A stretch of 64,000 nt of DNA from Vicia villosa (taxonomy: Eukaryota > Streptophyta > Magnoliopsida > Fabales > Fabaceae), in contig NW_026705402.1 of the NCBI RefSeq assembly GCF_029867415.1, positions 434,001-498,000 on the forward strand, written 5' to 3'. Positions 50,150 to 62,100 of this stretch are shown here, in pieces. Under the pieces are notes generated by a model. That model did no database searches and was not told the DNA's origin. It saw only the letters and a program-made list of their open reading frames with translations. Position 1 is the first letter of the stretch, and each line of letters opens with the position of its first letter. A program made the translations under genes and the position numbers.

Positions 50150-50320
50150 AGAGTATCCGGGGTTCGAGCTTCCGGAATGTGTATCTGATGAGAATGTTTT
50201 AGAATGTATATCTGATTGGAATGTTTCAAAAGTCTGGGGGTCAAGCTTCCAGAATGTTCATCTGATTGGAACTTTTCAGAATGTCCGGGGTTCGAGCTTC
50301 CGGAATGTATCTGGCGTAGG
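50150..50320. repeat. Degenerate tandem repeat: GGGGTTCGAGCTTCCGGAATG unit, three copies
   Basis: Units of about 60-70 bp, each with TTCGAGCTTCCGGAATGT (or TCAAGCTTCCAGAATGT), ATCTGAT and GGAATGTTT. Confidence 0.8.
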
Positions 50321-50695
50321 ACATCAGAACGAGTTATTCACTAAACCATATCTGAAGAGGAATGATCAGAACGAGCCCTACATTAGACCATATCTGATGA
50401 AGGATACCAGAACGAGTCGTACATTAGACCATATCTGGAAGTAGGAAATCAGAACGAGTTATTCATTAAACCATATCTGAAGGAGAACAATCAGAACGAG
50501 CCATACATTAGACCATATCTGATGAAGGATACCAGAACGAGTCGTACATTAGACCATATCTGGAAGTAGGAAATCAGAACGAGTTATTCATTAAACCATA
50601 TCTGAAGGAGAACAATCAGAACGAGCCATACATTAGACCATATCTGATGAAGGATGTCATAACGAGTCATATATTAGACCATATCTGAAAGAGCC
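50320..50695. repeat. Tandem array, about 40-bp unit in a 120-bp higher-order repeat
   Basis: Nine subunits of the form ATCAGAACGAG...ATTAGACCATATCTG. Three subunit types (GAGTTATTCATTAAACC, GAGCCATACATTAGACC, GAGTCGTACATTAGACC) recur in order, giving a 120-bp period; the second and third periods are nearly identical. Confidence 0.95.
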
Positions 50696-50919
50696 ATACT
50701 TTAGGATGCATTTAATTTTGTTGATGATAGTTGCATGACCGGTTGGTCGACCTGAAAGGTGAGATTAGTTTTTATGTGATGTTATGAATGCAAATGCAAT
50801 CTTTTCAAGGATCTTTAGGCTTTTAGTTAGCAACATTAGAAAATGATTTGGTCGCGTCTTTGTCTAAAGAAATCTGAACTTTGTCTTTGAACGTCTTTCT
50901 TTGAGAATCAAGCTCACCA

Positions 50920-51350
50920 TATCGAGTGGGTCATCGCCTCTGATTCGAGAACTTCTGAATTTGAAGGTACATGGCTAGAGGAAAATAAATCCTCTTGCCC
51001 CTTGATAGGTACAGCGTCTCTGAATTGGAAGGTATGTGGCCAGAGGAAAATAAATCCTCTTGCCCCTAGATAGGAATTCAGTCCTTGATAAAGGCACCTG
51101 AAATTGTGCTTCCTAAATTCCTAAGATCCTTGAAAGGGTTAGTTAATCATGTTATGCTTATGATGTCATGATGTTATGCGAATGCAGTTCATTAGACATA
51201 GTGTGAGATAGTAAGGGTAAACCCGTCCTTTAACGAAATCTGCAAGGAAACAACAATTAGTATGTTATGTGAATGCAGCTCATTAGGCACAACATAGAAT
51301 AGTGAGGGCAAACAAGTCTTTTAACAAAACCTGCAAGAAAACAAAGGTTA
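50920..51350. repeat. Two further duplicated segments of the Ogre leader
   Basis: A segment of about 72 bp (TCTGAATT(T/G)GAAGGTA-ATGGC-AGAGGAAAATAAATCCTC) is doubled at 50945-51075. A segment of about 90 bp (ATGTTATG-GAATGCAG-TCATTAG) is doubled at 51172-51345. Confidence 0.85.
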
Positions 51351-51962
51351 GTAGCAAACACAGACGATTCACACAAGTGTCCTTAGGTTTAAAGGCTCGC
51401 GTGAAGTTCGTAGGTAAGTACCCTCCCCACTGAAGTTTAGTTGGTTCAACCTGTCCTAGATAAAGATCGGGTTCTATGGTGCTCATATCCCTGATCTTTC
51501 TCGTGGGCATTGTCTCAACATAGCGCACAATCGGCCAGCCAAAAGCATCCCTTGAGTCCAATCTCAATGAGTGTAGCATCGAGTATCAACCGGCTTCAGT
51601 CAGGAATCCAAAGCCAGCTATCTCGCTACTTCCTATAGGCCAAAGTCAAGTTCAACTAAGGTTCTAAGGGCGAATTAGTGCTTGTGACACCACGCGGTAG
51701 CCAAATGTCTCCTCGATCATATTCAAGGGCCATCAGGACAAACCAAAGCGTCGCACTAACGGTGGCCACCAGTTCAACCATAACGATACATGTCGTACAG
51801 CCTCCCTGGTCTAATGCCACATACCTAAGGTACACTAGATCCGGGTGTAGGATCTTTCACACAAGAACATTCCCAAGCAGTACCCTTAAAAATAAAGCAA
51901 ACAATACAAACAATTTAAAGTGATCCTAAACTTTAAGGTAACCCCTCTTTTAATCGAAAGCA
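51346..51962 (-). other. 5' leader region of the Ogre derivative
   Basis: Sequence between the PBS and the duplicated segments. A 98-codon minus-strand frame (51579-51283) has no recognised domain. It is probably untranslated leader or remains of the lost ORF1. Confidence 0.5.
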
Positions 51963-51980
51963 TCCCCAGCAGAGTCGCCA
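51963..51980 (-). other. Primer binding site of the Ogre derivative
   Basis: The minus strand reads TGGCGACTCTGCTGGGGA, four bases inside the 5' LTR. It begins with TGG, complementary to a tRNA CCA end. Ogre elements are known to prime from tRNA-Arg, and this site is of that kind. Confidence 0.85.
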
Positions 51981-51984
51981 GTTC

Positions 51985-54900
51985 TGTAATACGGTGAACT
52001 GACTTTTTATTAATCGGAATGTCGCGGTAAGCAAGAGTCGCCACCGACTTTTATTTTATCCAATTTTAGGAAAGGCTAAAAGAACAGGAAAAGACCTTTA
52101 AAAAGATTTTGAGTTCGGGGGGTAAGTTATACAAAGGGAAGGTGTAAGGCACCCTTTGCATCCATGGTTATCCATGGGCTCTTAATTGCTTAGCTCACTT
52201 TGTTTGTTTGATTTGTTTGAAAAGAGCAGTGTGTAAAAAGTAAAAACTTTGTCCAAGGACTTTAGCTTGTAAATAAGCGTAGCCTTGTTTTGAAAGTATT
52301 TGAAATTGAGTTGGAAAAGTATTTTTAATTTGAATTTGAAAAGAGCGAGCAATTAGTAGCAACTACCCTAAGTTTGAAAATTCGTTCTTTTAGCTTTTCG
52401 AGGCGAAAGGATCTATCCATGCCATAAAGGGCAGGAAGTCTTTCAATTGGATGTTTAAGGGTCATCGAGTAATCGTTCGCCATAAGACTGTCCCATGCCA
52501 TAAAGAGGGCAGGTAGTCTAAGGGAAGGATATAATAGTCATTAATCTTTTTAGGCATCATGCGAGGATACCTTAGCAATTGGGACAATCATCATGTTTTT
52601 ACCGAGGCAGCTTCGAGGGGCAGAATTGATGATAATGAACTTAGGGCAACATTTTGTTTTGCTTTAGGTATCCTCGGAATCGAGGGACTTTGACTATTTA
52701 GTACACTTAAAGGCAACAAGGCAACAGGCAACAAAGGCAACCAGAGGGATTACCCTAAAGGTGTGTGGGTGCAACAATCACGTGATTCCATTCAAATAAT
52801 ATTATCTTATAAATTAGTTATTCTAAATTCAGTTCAGAGTTACACTCCCTATAATTACTAACCACACAATAATAATATAATAATATAATTTAAGTGCCTT
52901 CAAGGCCAAACAATACAACCAGTAAACAGTTACATAATAGTGGGGGAAGGGAATAAGAAACCAGCGGATCCCTTAAAAGGGTTTGACATAAGTAATAATA
53001 AAAATAGACAGGGTTTAGGGTTACCAACGTCCGTAGCTTTGGCGGCTTGACGAACCTTTAGCTTCGGTTGATGAAGGTTGATGGGCGGAGGTTTTTTATG
53101 ACAACCCTGAAAAGTTGGACATAAAGAAAAAGGATGTAGTGAGTGTATGGCTAATTCAAGGCAAACCCTATTTCGGGTGAAAAGGCAAAAAAATAAAAGT
53201 TAAATAATATTTTAAAGAAAAGGGAAATAGAAACTTAGCTTTTGATTTGGCGGCGTGGCGCGCGGTTGGAAGGCATTTGAAAAGCAAACCTGGAAAGGCA
53301 TAGAAAAAAAGAAAGATTTTAGCGTAGGGCAAATTCTTGTGAACCCTGATTAGGGCACAAGTTAACCTGGTTAATAGAATAAATAAAAATTACAAATTAA
53401 TTGTTGGTTTTTAACTCAATTAATTAAGTCGGCAAAACAAATAAACTTTCGATTAAATTGTCTAATCCTAGTAAGCATTTTAATCTAATCATTAAATTAA
53501 ACTAACCATTTCATTATTTAAATCAAATAAGAATTATCATCAAATTAATTATATAAAGAGAGAAAGAAAAAAAAAATTATTGACAATAAAAGATTTTATA
53601 AAAAGGAATTCAAAAGAAATAATTTAAAAGAGTTTTTTAAATAAATAGGCAATACATAAACTATAGTTATTGAAATAAAAAATAAAAGTATATAGAACTC
53701 AGCTTATGATTCAGTGTGGCATGGTTGAAGGCGCATGATATGGGTGTACACTCCTGGACCGCTTGATCTGGTACTGGGATGATAGGATAGCTGGATCGTT
53801 GGTGGTGCACCATAGATTGGTGATGGAGACGCTATACTGGATCTGCAGGTGAGATTTGTTAGAGAAAAATAGAGAAAAGTTTGTCCCAGGTGAGGATCGA
53901 TCCCAGGACTATGGGCAGACATCACGCACGCCTCTTGCCAACCGAACCAAACGTGCTTGTGGCAACTATCACGCGTCCTTATCATCATATACGTAAGCAG
54001 GATAACCTAACAACAAATGTGCGCGCTGCCAATGAGATGCCAGCAACTCATCATCTTCTTGCCTGCAAACCTGCGAACGCTTTTTACAGCACTTTGCAAG
54101 AAATCAGCCACGAAAAGCTAGTATCTATAACACCTATGATTCACATAAGACCCTTAAACAAACATGAAAATAAAAAAAAAGAGGACCATGGTCGAGTTCG
54201 TATCACCCCTGCGATTTCATCCATGCCTATAATTTGGCCTGATTTATCTTATATCAAAAAGCCCTAAAGCACAAAACCTAAAACCCAACCATGGCAAATT
54301 GCCGTATATACACGCAGAGAGAGAATTAACGAGTTAAGAACGATCTAAACACCATAAAAATCAATAATATGACATCAAAATACATTTATGCATGATGAAT
54401 TTAAGCAAACGAATATGTTTTTGGTATGAACAAACCAGTGGCCAGTTCGACGCGATTCTTGATGCTAGGACCTTGGAGAATTCGCGAAAGTCCCTCTATG
54501 ATGTGCCCAGGAACTGTTTTAATCACCAAGACCACTTGAATCGACCCAAAATCTTGAACTCCAAATTTTTTCTCTTTGGGATTCTTACGGTTTTGCTGGA
54601 GGCCGAGTCCTCTCTCCTTGTCATTATACTGCATTCTGGTTTTATAGTGAAACCAATTAGGGCAAGAGATTTGATCCAAATGTCTATGAAATCTTTGATT
54701 TGGAATTTGATTGAAAGTTGCCAAATTTGAAACAAATCTTGCCAAAATTTTCTCCAATTCTTTTGCCATGCATTGTCAATCAAATATTCTGCATATTTTC
54801 TAACTATTTTATCACAAAATAAGCTTTAGTCCAATATTATTGATATTTTCATTATTTATTTCAATTAAGATTGAATTTAAATTAATTAAATCCAAAATAA

Positions 54901-55453
54901 ATAAAATAAATAAAAATGGAACATATGATTGGGCCTAGAGGTGCTTGAATTTGGTTAGATATCTCTCCCATTCAACTATTTGATTATTATCTTAATTACT
55001 TGATTTATATTATTTTTAAGTGAATAAAAATTCAATATAAAATCAACTAATCACTATAAATTTGTGGTCTTGAGATTAAATCTCCTTGATGAACCATGAT
55101 CAATTCTTGATCGAATGGTGAATGACACTTCATAATGAGGATGTTGACAAAAAATCAGGAGTTTTGACTTTGCTTTGACCACAGTTGACTTTTAGGTTAA
55201 TTTAGTCGACTGTTGACTTTCTGGACAAATGAGTGACCAATTCTTTGAAATGAGCCTTGATACTTGTCATAGAGATATTGTGAGATGTATTGAGCCATAT
55301 GAAGAGCTTTGGAGCCATTGATTAACTGATTTTCCTTTGAAAGAAACAAACCCTAGTTTAGAGCCTTTGTATAGGAGAGTGTGTTTTGGAACTTTGTGTT
55401 TTGATTTGATTTTGTGTATGGAAAATAGCATGGGCAAATTTTGGGGTATGACA
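51985..55453 (-). repeat. 5' LTR of the Ogre derivative (3469 bp)
   Basis: Same length and nearly the same sequence as the copy at 43541-47009. It abuts the PBS, so it is the 5' LTR on the minus strand. Confidence 0.97.
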
Positions 55454-55625
55454 CCATGACCTTGGAAATGCCCGGCGAGATGTGCCCGGAGGAACAGCCT
55501 GTGGAGGGGGGCGAAACGTCGCGCGTGGGTGACACGCGCTGACGTGGCATAGGTAATGATGGCCTAGGGTCTAGGAGGCGGCGCTTGTCAGGAGAGGTGA
55601 CGATTCGCCTTCCGAGCCCTTTCCC

Positions 55626-55632
55626 TATAAAA
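55626..55632 (+). promoter_or_regulatory. TATA box of the antisense Transposase_28 gene
   Basis: CTATAAAAGAGGG lies 162 bases before the ATG at 55788, with a CT-rich leader (CTCATTTGG...CCTCTCTCTG) between. Confidence 0.7.
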
Positions 55633-55787
55633 GAGGGCGAATTCTCTCATTTGGAAGTTTTCCTCTCTCTGTTTACTTGCTCGGCTTCAGACAGGCGTTC
55701 CTCGGAAGATACTCTTCTAGCTTGTTCAACATACTGTTCGTTACGACAGTCGTCGTCTACCGAAGAGTTCCCCCAGTCATCGTCATC

Positions 55788-57714
55788 ATGTCTTCACGTA
55801 AGTTCGTTTCCCTCTTCGTTGCTTTATTCTTTTCCTTAGGTTTTGTGTGCCTTTTCCTTAGGTTTTGTATGCTTTATTTTCGCGGTCTTCGTCATCAACG
55901 TAGGCTGGGTCCGACGAGCGGTCGTTGCTTCCTCCTCGGGTTATCTAGGCGATGCCCGGGGGTTAGCGTGGGTCGGTGGACCAGATGATGTTGGCGTTAG
56001 ACCGTCGTGCCTGTTTAGATTCGATTTTTCGTTGTCGAGTCACGTCATTTTGTGAGTCCTCGGCTGACGGGCGTCCTTCCTCGATGGGGGTTTAGCCCAG
56101 GGCTCCGCCGCTCCTGCTCTACCCTTTCGCTTGCATAGCGGTGGAAGGGTGGATTTGATGAACTGTCGAATTCACTTTCTCCCTTCTGCGTGCAGGTGGA
56201 TCTGATTCGAGCGCCAGCTCGGAGTCCAGCTCGGAATCTAATTCGTGGAGTAGCGAGTCGGACGACTCGACGGCCACTAGCTCCGATGTTGAGATCATCG
56301 AGGATCAAAACGCGCCCTCTCTGGCCGACAATGACCATGTTGATTCTCCGAGTTCGGACGCCGAGGGAGGGGTTTCCCCAATGCCCTTGTTCAGTTACGA
56401 ATGTACGGTTGCGCTCGACTGGATAGCTGACGAAGCCTTAACGGTCGCTTCTCGATACACCGAGTCTTTAGACGGGGCCTTCAAAGAAGTTGAGGTTTTG
56501 GGAGAGGGTGAAGCGCCGAATTACCAAGTGATTTGCCCGTCTCAGGACGAGCGCATATGCTCTCGGTTCAACGGGGATGGCTTTGCGATGTACGAATATA
56601 TGTTCAAGGAGCTCGGATTCCGATTGCCTTTCTCCGATTTTCAGAAATCGATGATGGCATTTCTAGGTTTGGCGCCGTCCCAATTGCATCCGAATGCTTT
56701 TGCTTTTATGCGAGCATTCGAGATTGTCTGTAACTATTTGGGTATTGGCGCCACGACCGCATTGTTTGGCCGGTGTTTTCGTGTCCAAAGGCAGGCGGCA
56801 GACGGGCGATATAGCTGGGTCTCGTTCAGAAATGCCGAGCGGAAACTCTTCGGGATGTACACTGATTCTGTGAAAGGCTTCAAGGACCGGTACTTTGTCG
56901 TCCGTCCGCTTAGCCCGACGGCTTATTCTGAGGTGTCGGATCTCGTGGTCGTTCGTGATGCCGACGGGGAGATGGTGAGGGGCGAGGACGGACAGGTAGC
57001 AAGGGAATTCTGCACGAGATTCCCATTTTTCTGGTGGAAAGGTCACTTCTCATCTCCCCCGAAACATTACGTTTGGGAAGATGGGGACCTGGACGAGCAG
57101 GACACAGAGTCATACTCGGTCCTCTGCAAATACGTAGACAGCTTTACTATGTCTCAGTGGGTGACGAAGAATGGGAATCCCGTGTTGGACGAGAATGGTG
57201 TGCCGGTTGTGGAGCAGCGGCCTATTAACACTAAAGCTTTGTTATCTTGCCGGACTCCCGAGGAGACTCGGGCGTTGTTAGGTCGTGTCCATTCGCCCTG
57301 CTTTTCCTTTTCTGTCCGGTGTTTTTGCTAACTCATCTGTTTTCTTTTTTCTTTGCAGATGCCATGCCGGAGAAGGAGGACACGGTCCTGAAGATGGCTC
57401 TGGACGCGAAGAGGAAAAGTCAGAAGAAGAGTCGGGGAACCGGTGCTGCAGAGAACTCGGCCTCGGCAGGCTCTCCTCGGGTGAACTTAGATGAGAGGTC
57501 TCACAAGAGGTCTCGTCCTACCGAGGGGGGATGCCATGAGCCGTCGAACCTGGGTTCCGAGCGTGCCTTTGTATTGCCTCCCTGCTATAAGGATGGAGGT
57601 TATTTTGAGAGGTTCCCCCTGGTTACCTCCCCAGATGAAGCTCGTCGGATCGGTGAGATGGACCCCCCGTCTCTTCAGAAACAGCTGGCGTGTGTTTACG
57701 GTGATTTCCGGTAA
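55788..57714 (+). CDS. Transposase_28-type (PF04195) cargo gene, antisense in Tat-like element 1, 3' truncated
   Basis: Exons 55788-55797, 56196-57281 and 57359-57714 join in frame. Intron 1 has perfect borders (CAC|GTAAGT ... TGCAG|GTGG); the intron 2 donor (G|GTCGTG) is weak. The product starts MSSRGSDSSASSESSSES, an acidic Ser-rich leader, then FSYECTVALDWIADEAL. A folded domain with FGFRLPFSDFQKSMMAFLGL-like sequence (here LGFRLPFSDFQ), LHPNAFAFMRAFEIVCNYLG and FFWWKGHFSSPP follows, typical of the 'putative gypsy type transposon' family. A basic linker with KRKSQKKSRG follows. The final codons lie in the LTR that starts near 57702, so the natural C-terminus, probably a coiled coil, is lost. 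The gene runs against its host element. No catalytic motif or function is known. Confidence 0.75.
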
Positions 57715-58661
57715 ACAACCGCTAGTCTTCCAAACTATAATAAATATGATTTGGTTACTTGCAGGATCGACTAGATTGATCCTAGGACACATAGTCAAGA
57801 AGATTGTTATCAATGTTCATTTGAATCATATTCGTAATTTGTCCTCTTCGATGAGTATTGTTCGATTCAAGAATCTTGGTAATTGCTTCGTTATATGTAA
57901 TTATAACTTCAACAAGAAAAATAAATAACATAACATATGAAACTTAAAAATTGTTAAAACATAAAGAATCTTAAACTGCAGAAACGTTAAGGACTTTAAA
58001 AGTAAATGATCATGAAAGTAAATTCGAAAGTAAAATAAAGATACAGGAATGTAAATGACAAGAAATAAATGGAATGCAGTAACTCAGAAATGTATTCGAA
58101 AATGAAATACAATACACATGTATTAAAATGGTGGTGTCATACGTACATTTTCTCAGCGGACTCTTTCTCGTAACACTTGATACTTGAGTAAATATGTGAG
58201 TGATTTGTACAAAATGAACACACGGAATCCTAACATAAAGACCCCTATTTATACTAGTTTCGACCTTAACGGTCCTACACTAATCTGCTGCCACGTTTCT
58301 CATCAGAACTTCCAGCGAAGCCATCTGTATTTGGACAGTTACGATACTGCCTTCGAATTTCAAATCTTCCCGCCTGAGTCCGTCTTCGACGCGTGGCAGT
58401 GTAAAAACACTATGAAAACACGCTAAGTAGTAACACTTAAATATATACTTTATAAATTTTGTCTAAGTCCCGAAGACATATGCTTTCATTAGTCTTTCAG
58501 TGTTCACTATCTTCAACGAACTTAGAAGTCTGTATCTTCGAGGAATGACCATCAGTAGCCATTCTTTCACTTTTTAAGGGATGGCCATCAGTAACCATCT
58601 TTCCTTCGATTCTCAACTCCTTCGAAGGACAAACAATATAAAACGAAATCTTCAGCTAACA
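57702..58661 (-). repeat. 3' LTR of Tat-like element 2 (about 960 bp)
   Basis: Read on the minus strand it begins TGTTAGCTGAAGATTTCG, has AGTATAAATAGGGG as promoter (about 58250) and ends near CCGGAAATCA. It interrupts the Transposase_28 gene at its left side. The right border is supported by the adjoining PPT; the left border is inferred from TG and the loss of protein similarity and may be off by some bases. Confidence 0.65.
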
Positions 58662-58675
58662 AATTGCCCCCAATA
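58662..58675 (-). other. Polypurine tract of Tat-like element 2
   Basis: The minus strand reads TATTGGGGGCAATT directly before TGTTAGC. It has the same layout as the PPTs at 43477 and 47010, with a G run followed by C-N-N-C/T. Confidence 0.65.
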
Positions 58676-59102
58676 AATGCCTGTTTCGAGAATCAACAGA
58701 AATAGGCGTTTCTTGTCATTATAAGATTTCGTTTTTATGATCTTTGAAAGTTCCAAGACTGCTGACTAACGTCATAATCACTGATAACACTGTTTCCGAA
58801 ACGTCTTGTCATTTTCAAAGATGTCTTATCATGACTTACATTCCCACGTTTTAACCTTACTTACTGATCATTATTCCTATATACTAGGAGTAAGGCTAAC
58901 TTATTCAACCGCCGTTGGATTAAATCACCAACCGCCATGTGTCTCTCGGGTTTTACCCAAAAGATTTAAAAGGGTTTCCGTTAAACCTTTAAATATTCGA
59001 CCTTGTGCCTTTATACCACCTTCCATTCATCTTCTACACCGAGAAAACTAAGAATATCTTCACTCTTTCTAAAATCTTGCTCTCTTTAGCAAAAACTCTT
59101 CC
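58676..59102 (+). promoter_or_regulatory. Promoter and leader of the PMD gene
   Basis: ACGT-core words TAACGTCATAATCA (about 58768) and AACGTCTTG (about 58801), a possible TATA region TTTATACC (about 59010), and an ACTCTTTCT-type pyrimidine-rich leader. No firm TATA assignment was made. Confidence 0.4.
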
Positions 59103-62100
59103 ATGGCTTCATCTTCAAATGTTCTTCAACCCGCTGTGAAGCTCCAATCAACAACACGTTCTGGGGAACGAGAGTTCGTCCCAAACCCTAATACTGAAGA
59201 AATACGCGCAATCTACGCTTCCCAGGTAATCATACCTTTTGATCTTTCTGGAAAAACTCTTGCCTTTATGGGTCCGTTACCGAGTGAAAATATCCAATCC
59301 ATGAATAAGTTTTTCCCTGCTTACTATAAAACTAGACCAATAGTTAGCAAAGTTAGGATAGATGAAGACGGTCGTTCTCCTTTAGGCAAATCTACTAATG
59401 TAGAGGAAACTTCAACTGCAACCCCTTTAGCTTTAGCCAAAATTAGGTTAAACTACATGACCAATTCTGTAAAAGTGTTTAGGTCATTTCCTTTAGCCAA
59501 AGATCCTGATTTGTATTATGCTTGGCTAGAAAAGGTAGAGAAACAAAAAGGATCCTTTTGGAAATCGTTAGGGATATACGATTTGATCCAACTGTCAAAA
59601 ACAGGTTTAGAATACAACCAACCCATGTTAGTAGCAGCGGTTCATTTCTGGGATGCTTCTCACAATACCTTCCATCTTCCCTGTGGAATGGTTACCCCCA
59701 CGCTTTTTGATGTGGCTGCTATTACGGGACTTCGACCAACTGGCGAAACCTTTGATCCCAATGACATGGATAATGACACTATAGGTTTCAACGATTCGCA
59801 AGTTACTTACACGGCATTCATCCAGAAACACCATATTACCACCGAAGCGACAGTATCTGACGAAGAGCATATTGCTTTTCTAGCATTATGGCTCTCACGG
59901 TGCGCCTTCTGCTCAAGATCTATCCAGGTTGCAAAGAGGTACCTTTGCATGGCTAATCAGTTGCATGCTGGTAGAAAACTCAACCTCAGCCAACTACTTC
60001 TAGGGTCTCTTTACGAAAACCTTAGTGAAGCTGCGAATCTTACCAAGAATTTCAAATCTGGCAGTTTACTTTATGCTGGTCCTTTTTGGTTATTGCAACT
60101 GTGGCTCAATGCCACATTCGAAACTTATCTTCCTTTTCGAGGAGATGTCAATGAGGAAGATAGCACAATCAAAAATCGAACTATAGAAGGGACCAGGTTA
60201 GCTTACCTAACTCCAAAAGAGGAAATGGGAAAGCTTCATGAACATTTCTTGGCGTATTCAATGATGTTTGCTCGGCGTGATCAGTTCGATCCTTCCATGG
60301 CCCCATTTGTACATAGAATAATAGGTCCTGAATGGTTTACTCGAAAATTTCCACCAACATCTCAAGATCAGCAAACTGAATCCATGGAAATTTGGGAAGC
60401 CTTTCTGACTCCAAGATTATTTTCCCACCGTCTTCGACCATCAAAGGGTCAATGTATCCTCATGTGTTATCAACCAAATTTGGTCTCGAGGCAGTTTGGG
60501 CTAACTCAAATAACACCCAAGTGCTTATATGAGAAAAGGAACCATATGTGTTTCCACACTTTGTATTTGACTGAAGAAGAATGTGAACAAAAAATCGACA
60601 AATACGTTGACGTCACCAATCTTTCTCCTATTCCTTTTGAACCTTCTTTTTACTCTACACCAGATTTCCATCAATGGTGGACAGAGTATTATAGCTCTCA
60701 AATTTTTGATGCTGATAGCCTTGCTCAAGAACTAACCGCAGCTTTCACTGATGTGCAGGAGAACTTCAAAAAAGGTACTTCAACTCATATTAAAGAAATC
60801 CAAGCTTTTCAAAAATTCTTTGAAACTATCTATAGGCCTGATGATCTTAGTCGGACCGTTCGTGAGGCTGCAGTCGCTTTGCGCGAAAAGTTTTCCACCA
60901 AACTAAATAAATTGAAATTGCCCTCGTATGTTCGACCAGAACTACGTTATGAAGTGGCTTTCAAACTTCATCCTCCAAAATTCCCTCCACTACCAAGTGC
61001 TGATTTTGGTGTGGCTCTAAGTCCTCCTTTCCCAGACTGGTTTGTGTGTGGGAATGCTCTCAAAATTCTTCGAGAGAGTACTAAAAAACGCGCTGAACGA
61101 GTGGCCCCGACTAAGCATACCTTGGATACTTTCAAAGGACATCTTCATATAGATCTTAAACATGTCCGTGTCCTGACTCCAATACCTGAAGGTTTGAATT
61201 AAGATAATCTTTTTCAACTGACTTTTCTTTTCTTTTACTGATATACTGATTTCAGTCTCAACTACAGCTGTTGCACGAAGGAGGAAGATTAAAGAAGCTT
61301 CTGCCCCAAAAGAGTCTGAGACATCTAAAAGCGACAAACCAAATGAAAGTGATTCGATCGTCACGGATAAGAAACCCACGGTAAATACTTATCTCATACT
61401 CTAAATCTTGTACAATTCTGTGATTGGTACTCATCTTTCTCATCTTTCACTTGCCAGAGCTCGAAACCCCCAACGGGTTCGAAGCGTAAAGCTTCTTCGA
61501 CCAATGCCTCAGATGGTGAAGACAAATCTCCTCCTCAAACTAGACAAGGACAGAAAAAGAAACACAAAGCTGTTACCCCTTCAAGAAAAGGGAAAAAGGC
61601 AAGTCCTTCAAAAGCTGCTTCTCCTGGCAATAAGGCGTCTTCTGAAGAGTCTCCTTTGAAGACTGCCAGCAATGCTCTTGTTTTGGAAAGTCATAACTCA
61701 AGCCCAGACAATAATCCACCCAAGGTATCTTGCGTTTGTCTTACATATTATCTTGTAATTTTAACTAACTAATTGCACTGGCATTTTACCTTGTTATTGC
61801 AGGATGATGCTGGCACTGCTACTTCTGGTTTCAAAGACCCTGGCCTCACCATTGATGTTGATAAACTTTATGGTAATTGTTAAATTTCAACTTTCGTCAA
61901 TTAAAACTTTCGAAGGCTTAACCTCACGATTAACTTGGCTTCGTTCGAAACAGATACTTCTCAAGCTAGAACCCATGTTCTCTCACCAGTCTTCGAAGAC
62001 GTTAGGCCAATTGCCACTATATTGCCTAATGAGCCAATCGAAGAAAGCCAATCTACTGACGAATCCCCACCTACTCATCAAGGCAAAGATTTGGAAGAGG

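Larger units (their letters stand above)
43541..55453 (-). mobile_element. Ogre-lineage LTR retrotransposon derivative, complete, 11.9 kb, pol-less
   Basis: Two 3469-bp LTRs (43541-47009 and 51985-55453) enclose 4975 bp. A 5-bp duplication CCATG flanks the element (43536-43540, 55454-55458). Minus orientation follows from a PBS beside the right LTR, a PPT beside the left LTR and a gag fragment on the minus strand. The LTR start TGTCATACCCC AAAATTTGCCC, long LTRs, the PBS type and 3' tandem repeats are all Ogre traits. Protease, RT, RNase H and integrase are absent, so any movement needed enzymes from another copy. The LTRs differ at only five positions. Confidence 0.93.
43477..57701 (-). mobile_element. 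Internal region of Tat-like element 1, split by the Ogre derivative
   Basis: Unique pieces at 43477-43540 and 55459-57701 are continuous once the Ogre copy and one CCATG are left out. They contain the PPT and an antisense gene. The element's gag-pol and 5' LTR are not in the window; it is cut at about 57702 by Tat-like element 2. Confidence 0.7.

Noticed and set aside
57712..57763. A GT...AG pair that could be a third intron of the Transposase_28 gene
   Set aside because: It would be only about 52 bp, would reach a stop three codons later, and the sequence there already belongs to the LTR of the next element.
59522..59870. Short frames overlapping the PMD gene in other registers
   Set aside because: Shadows of the 1209-codon spliced frame.
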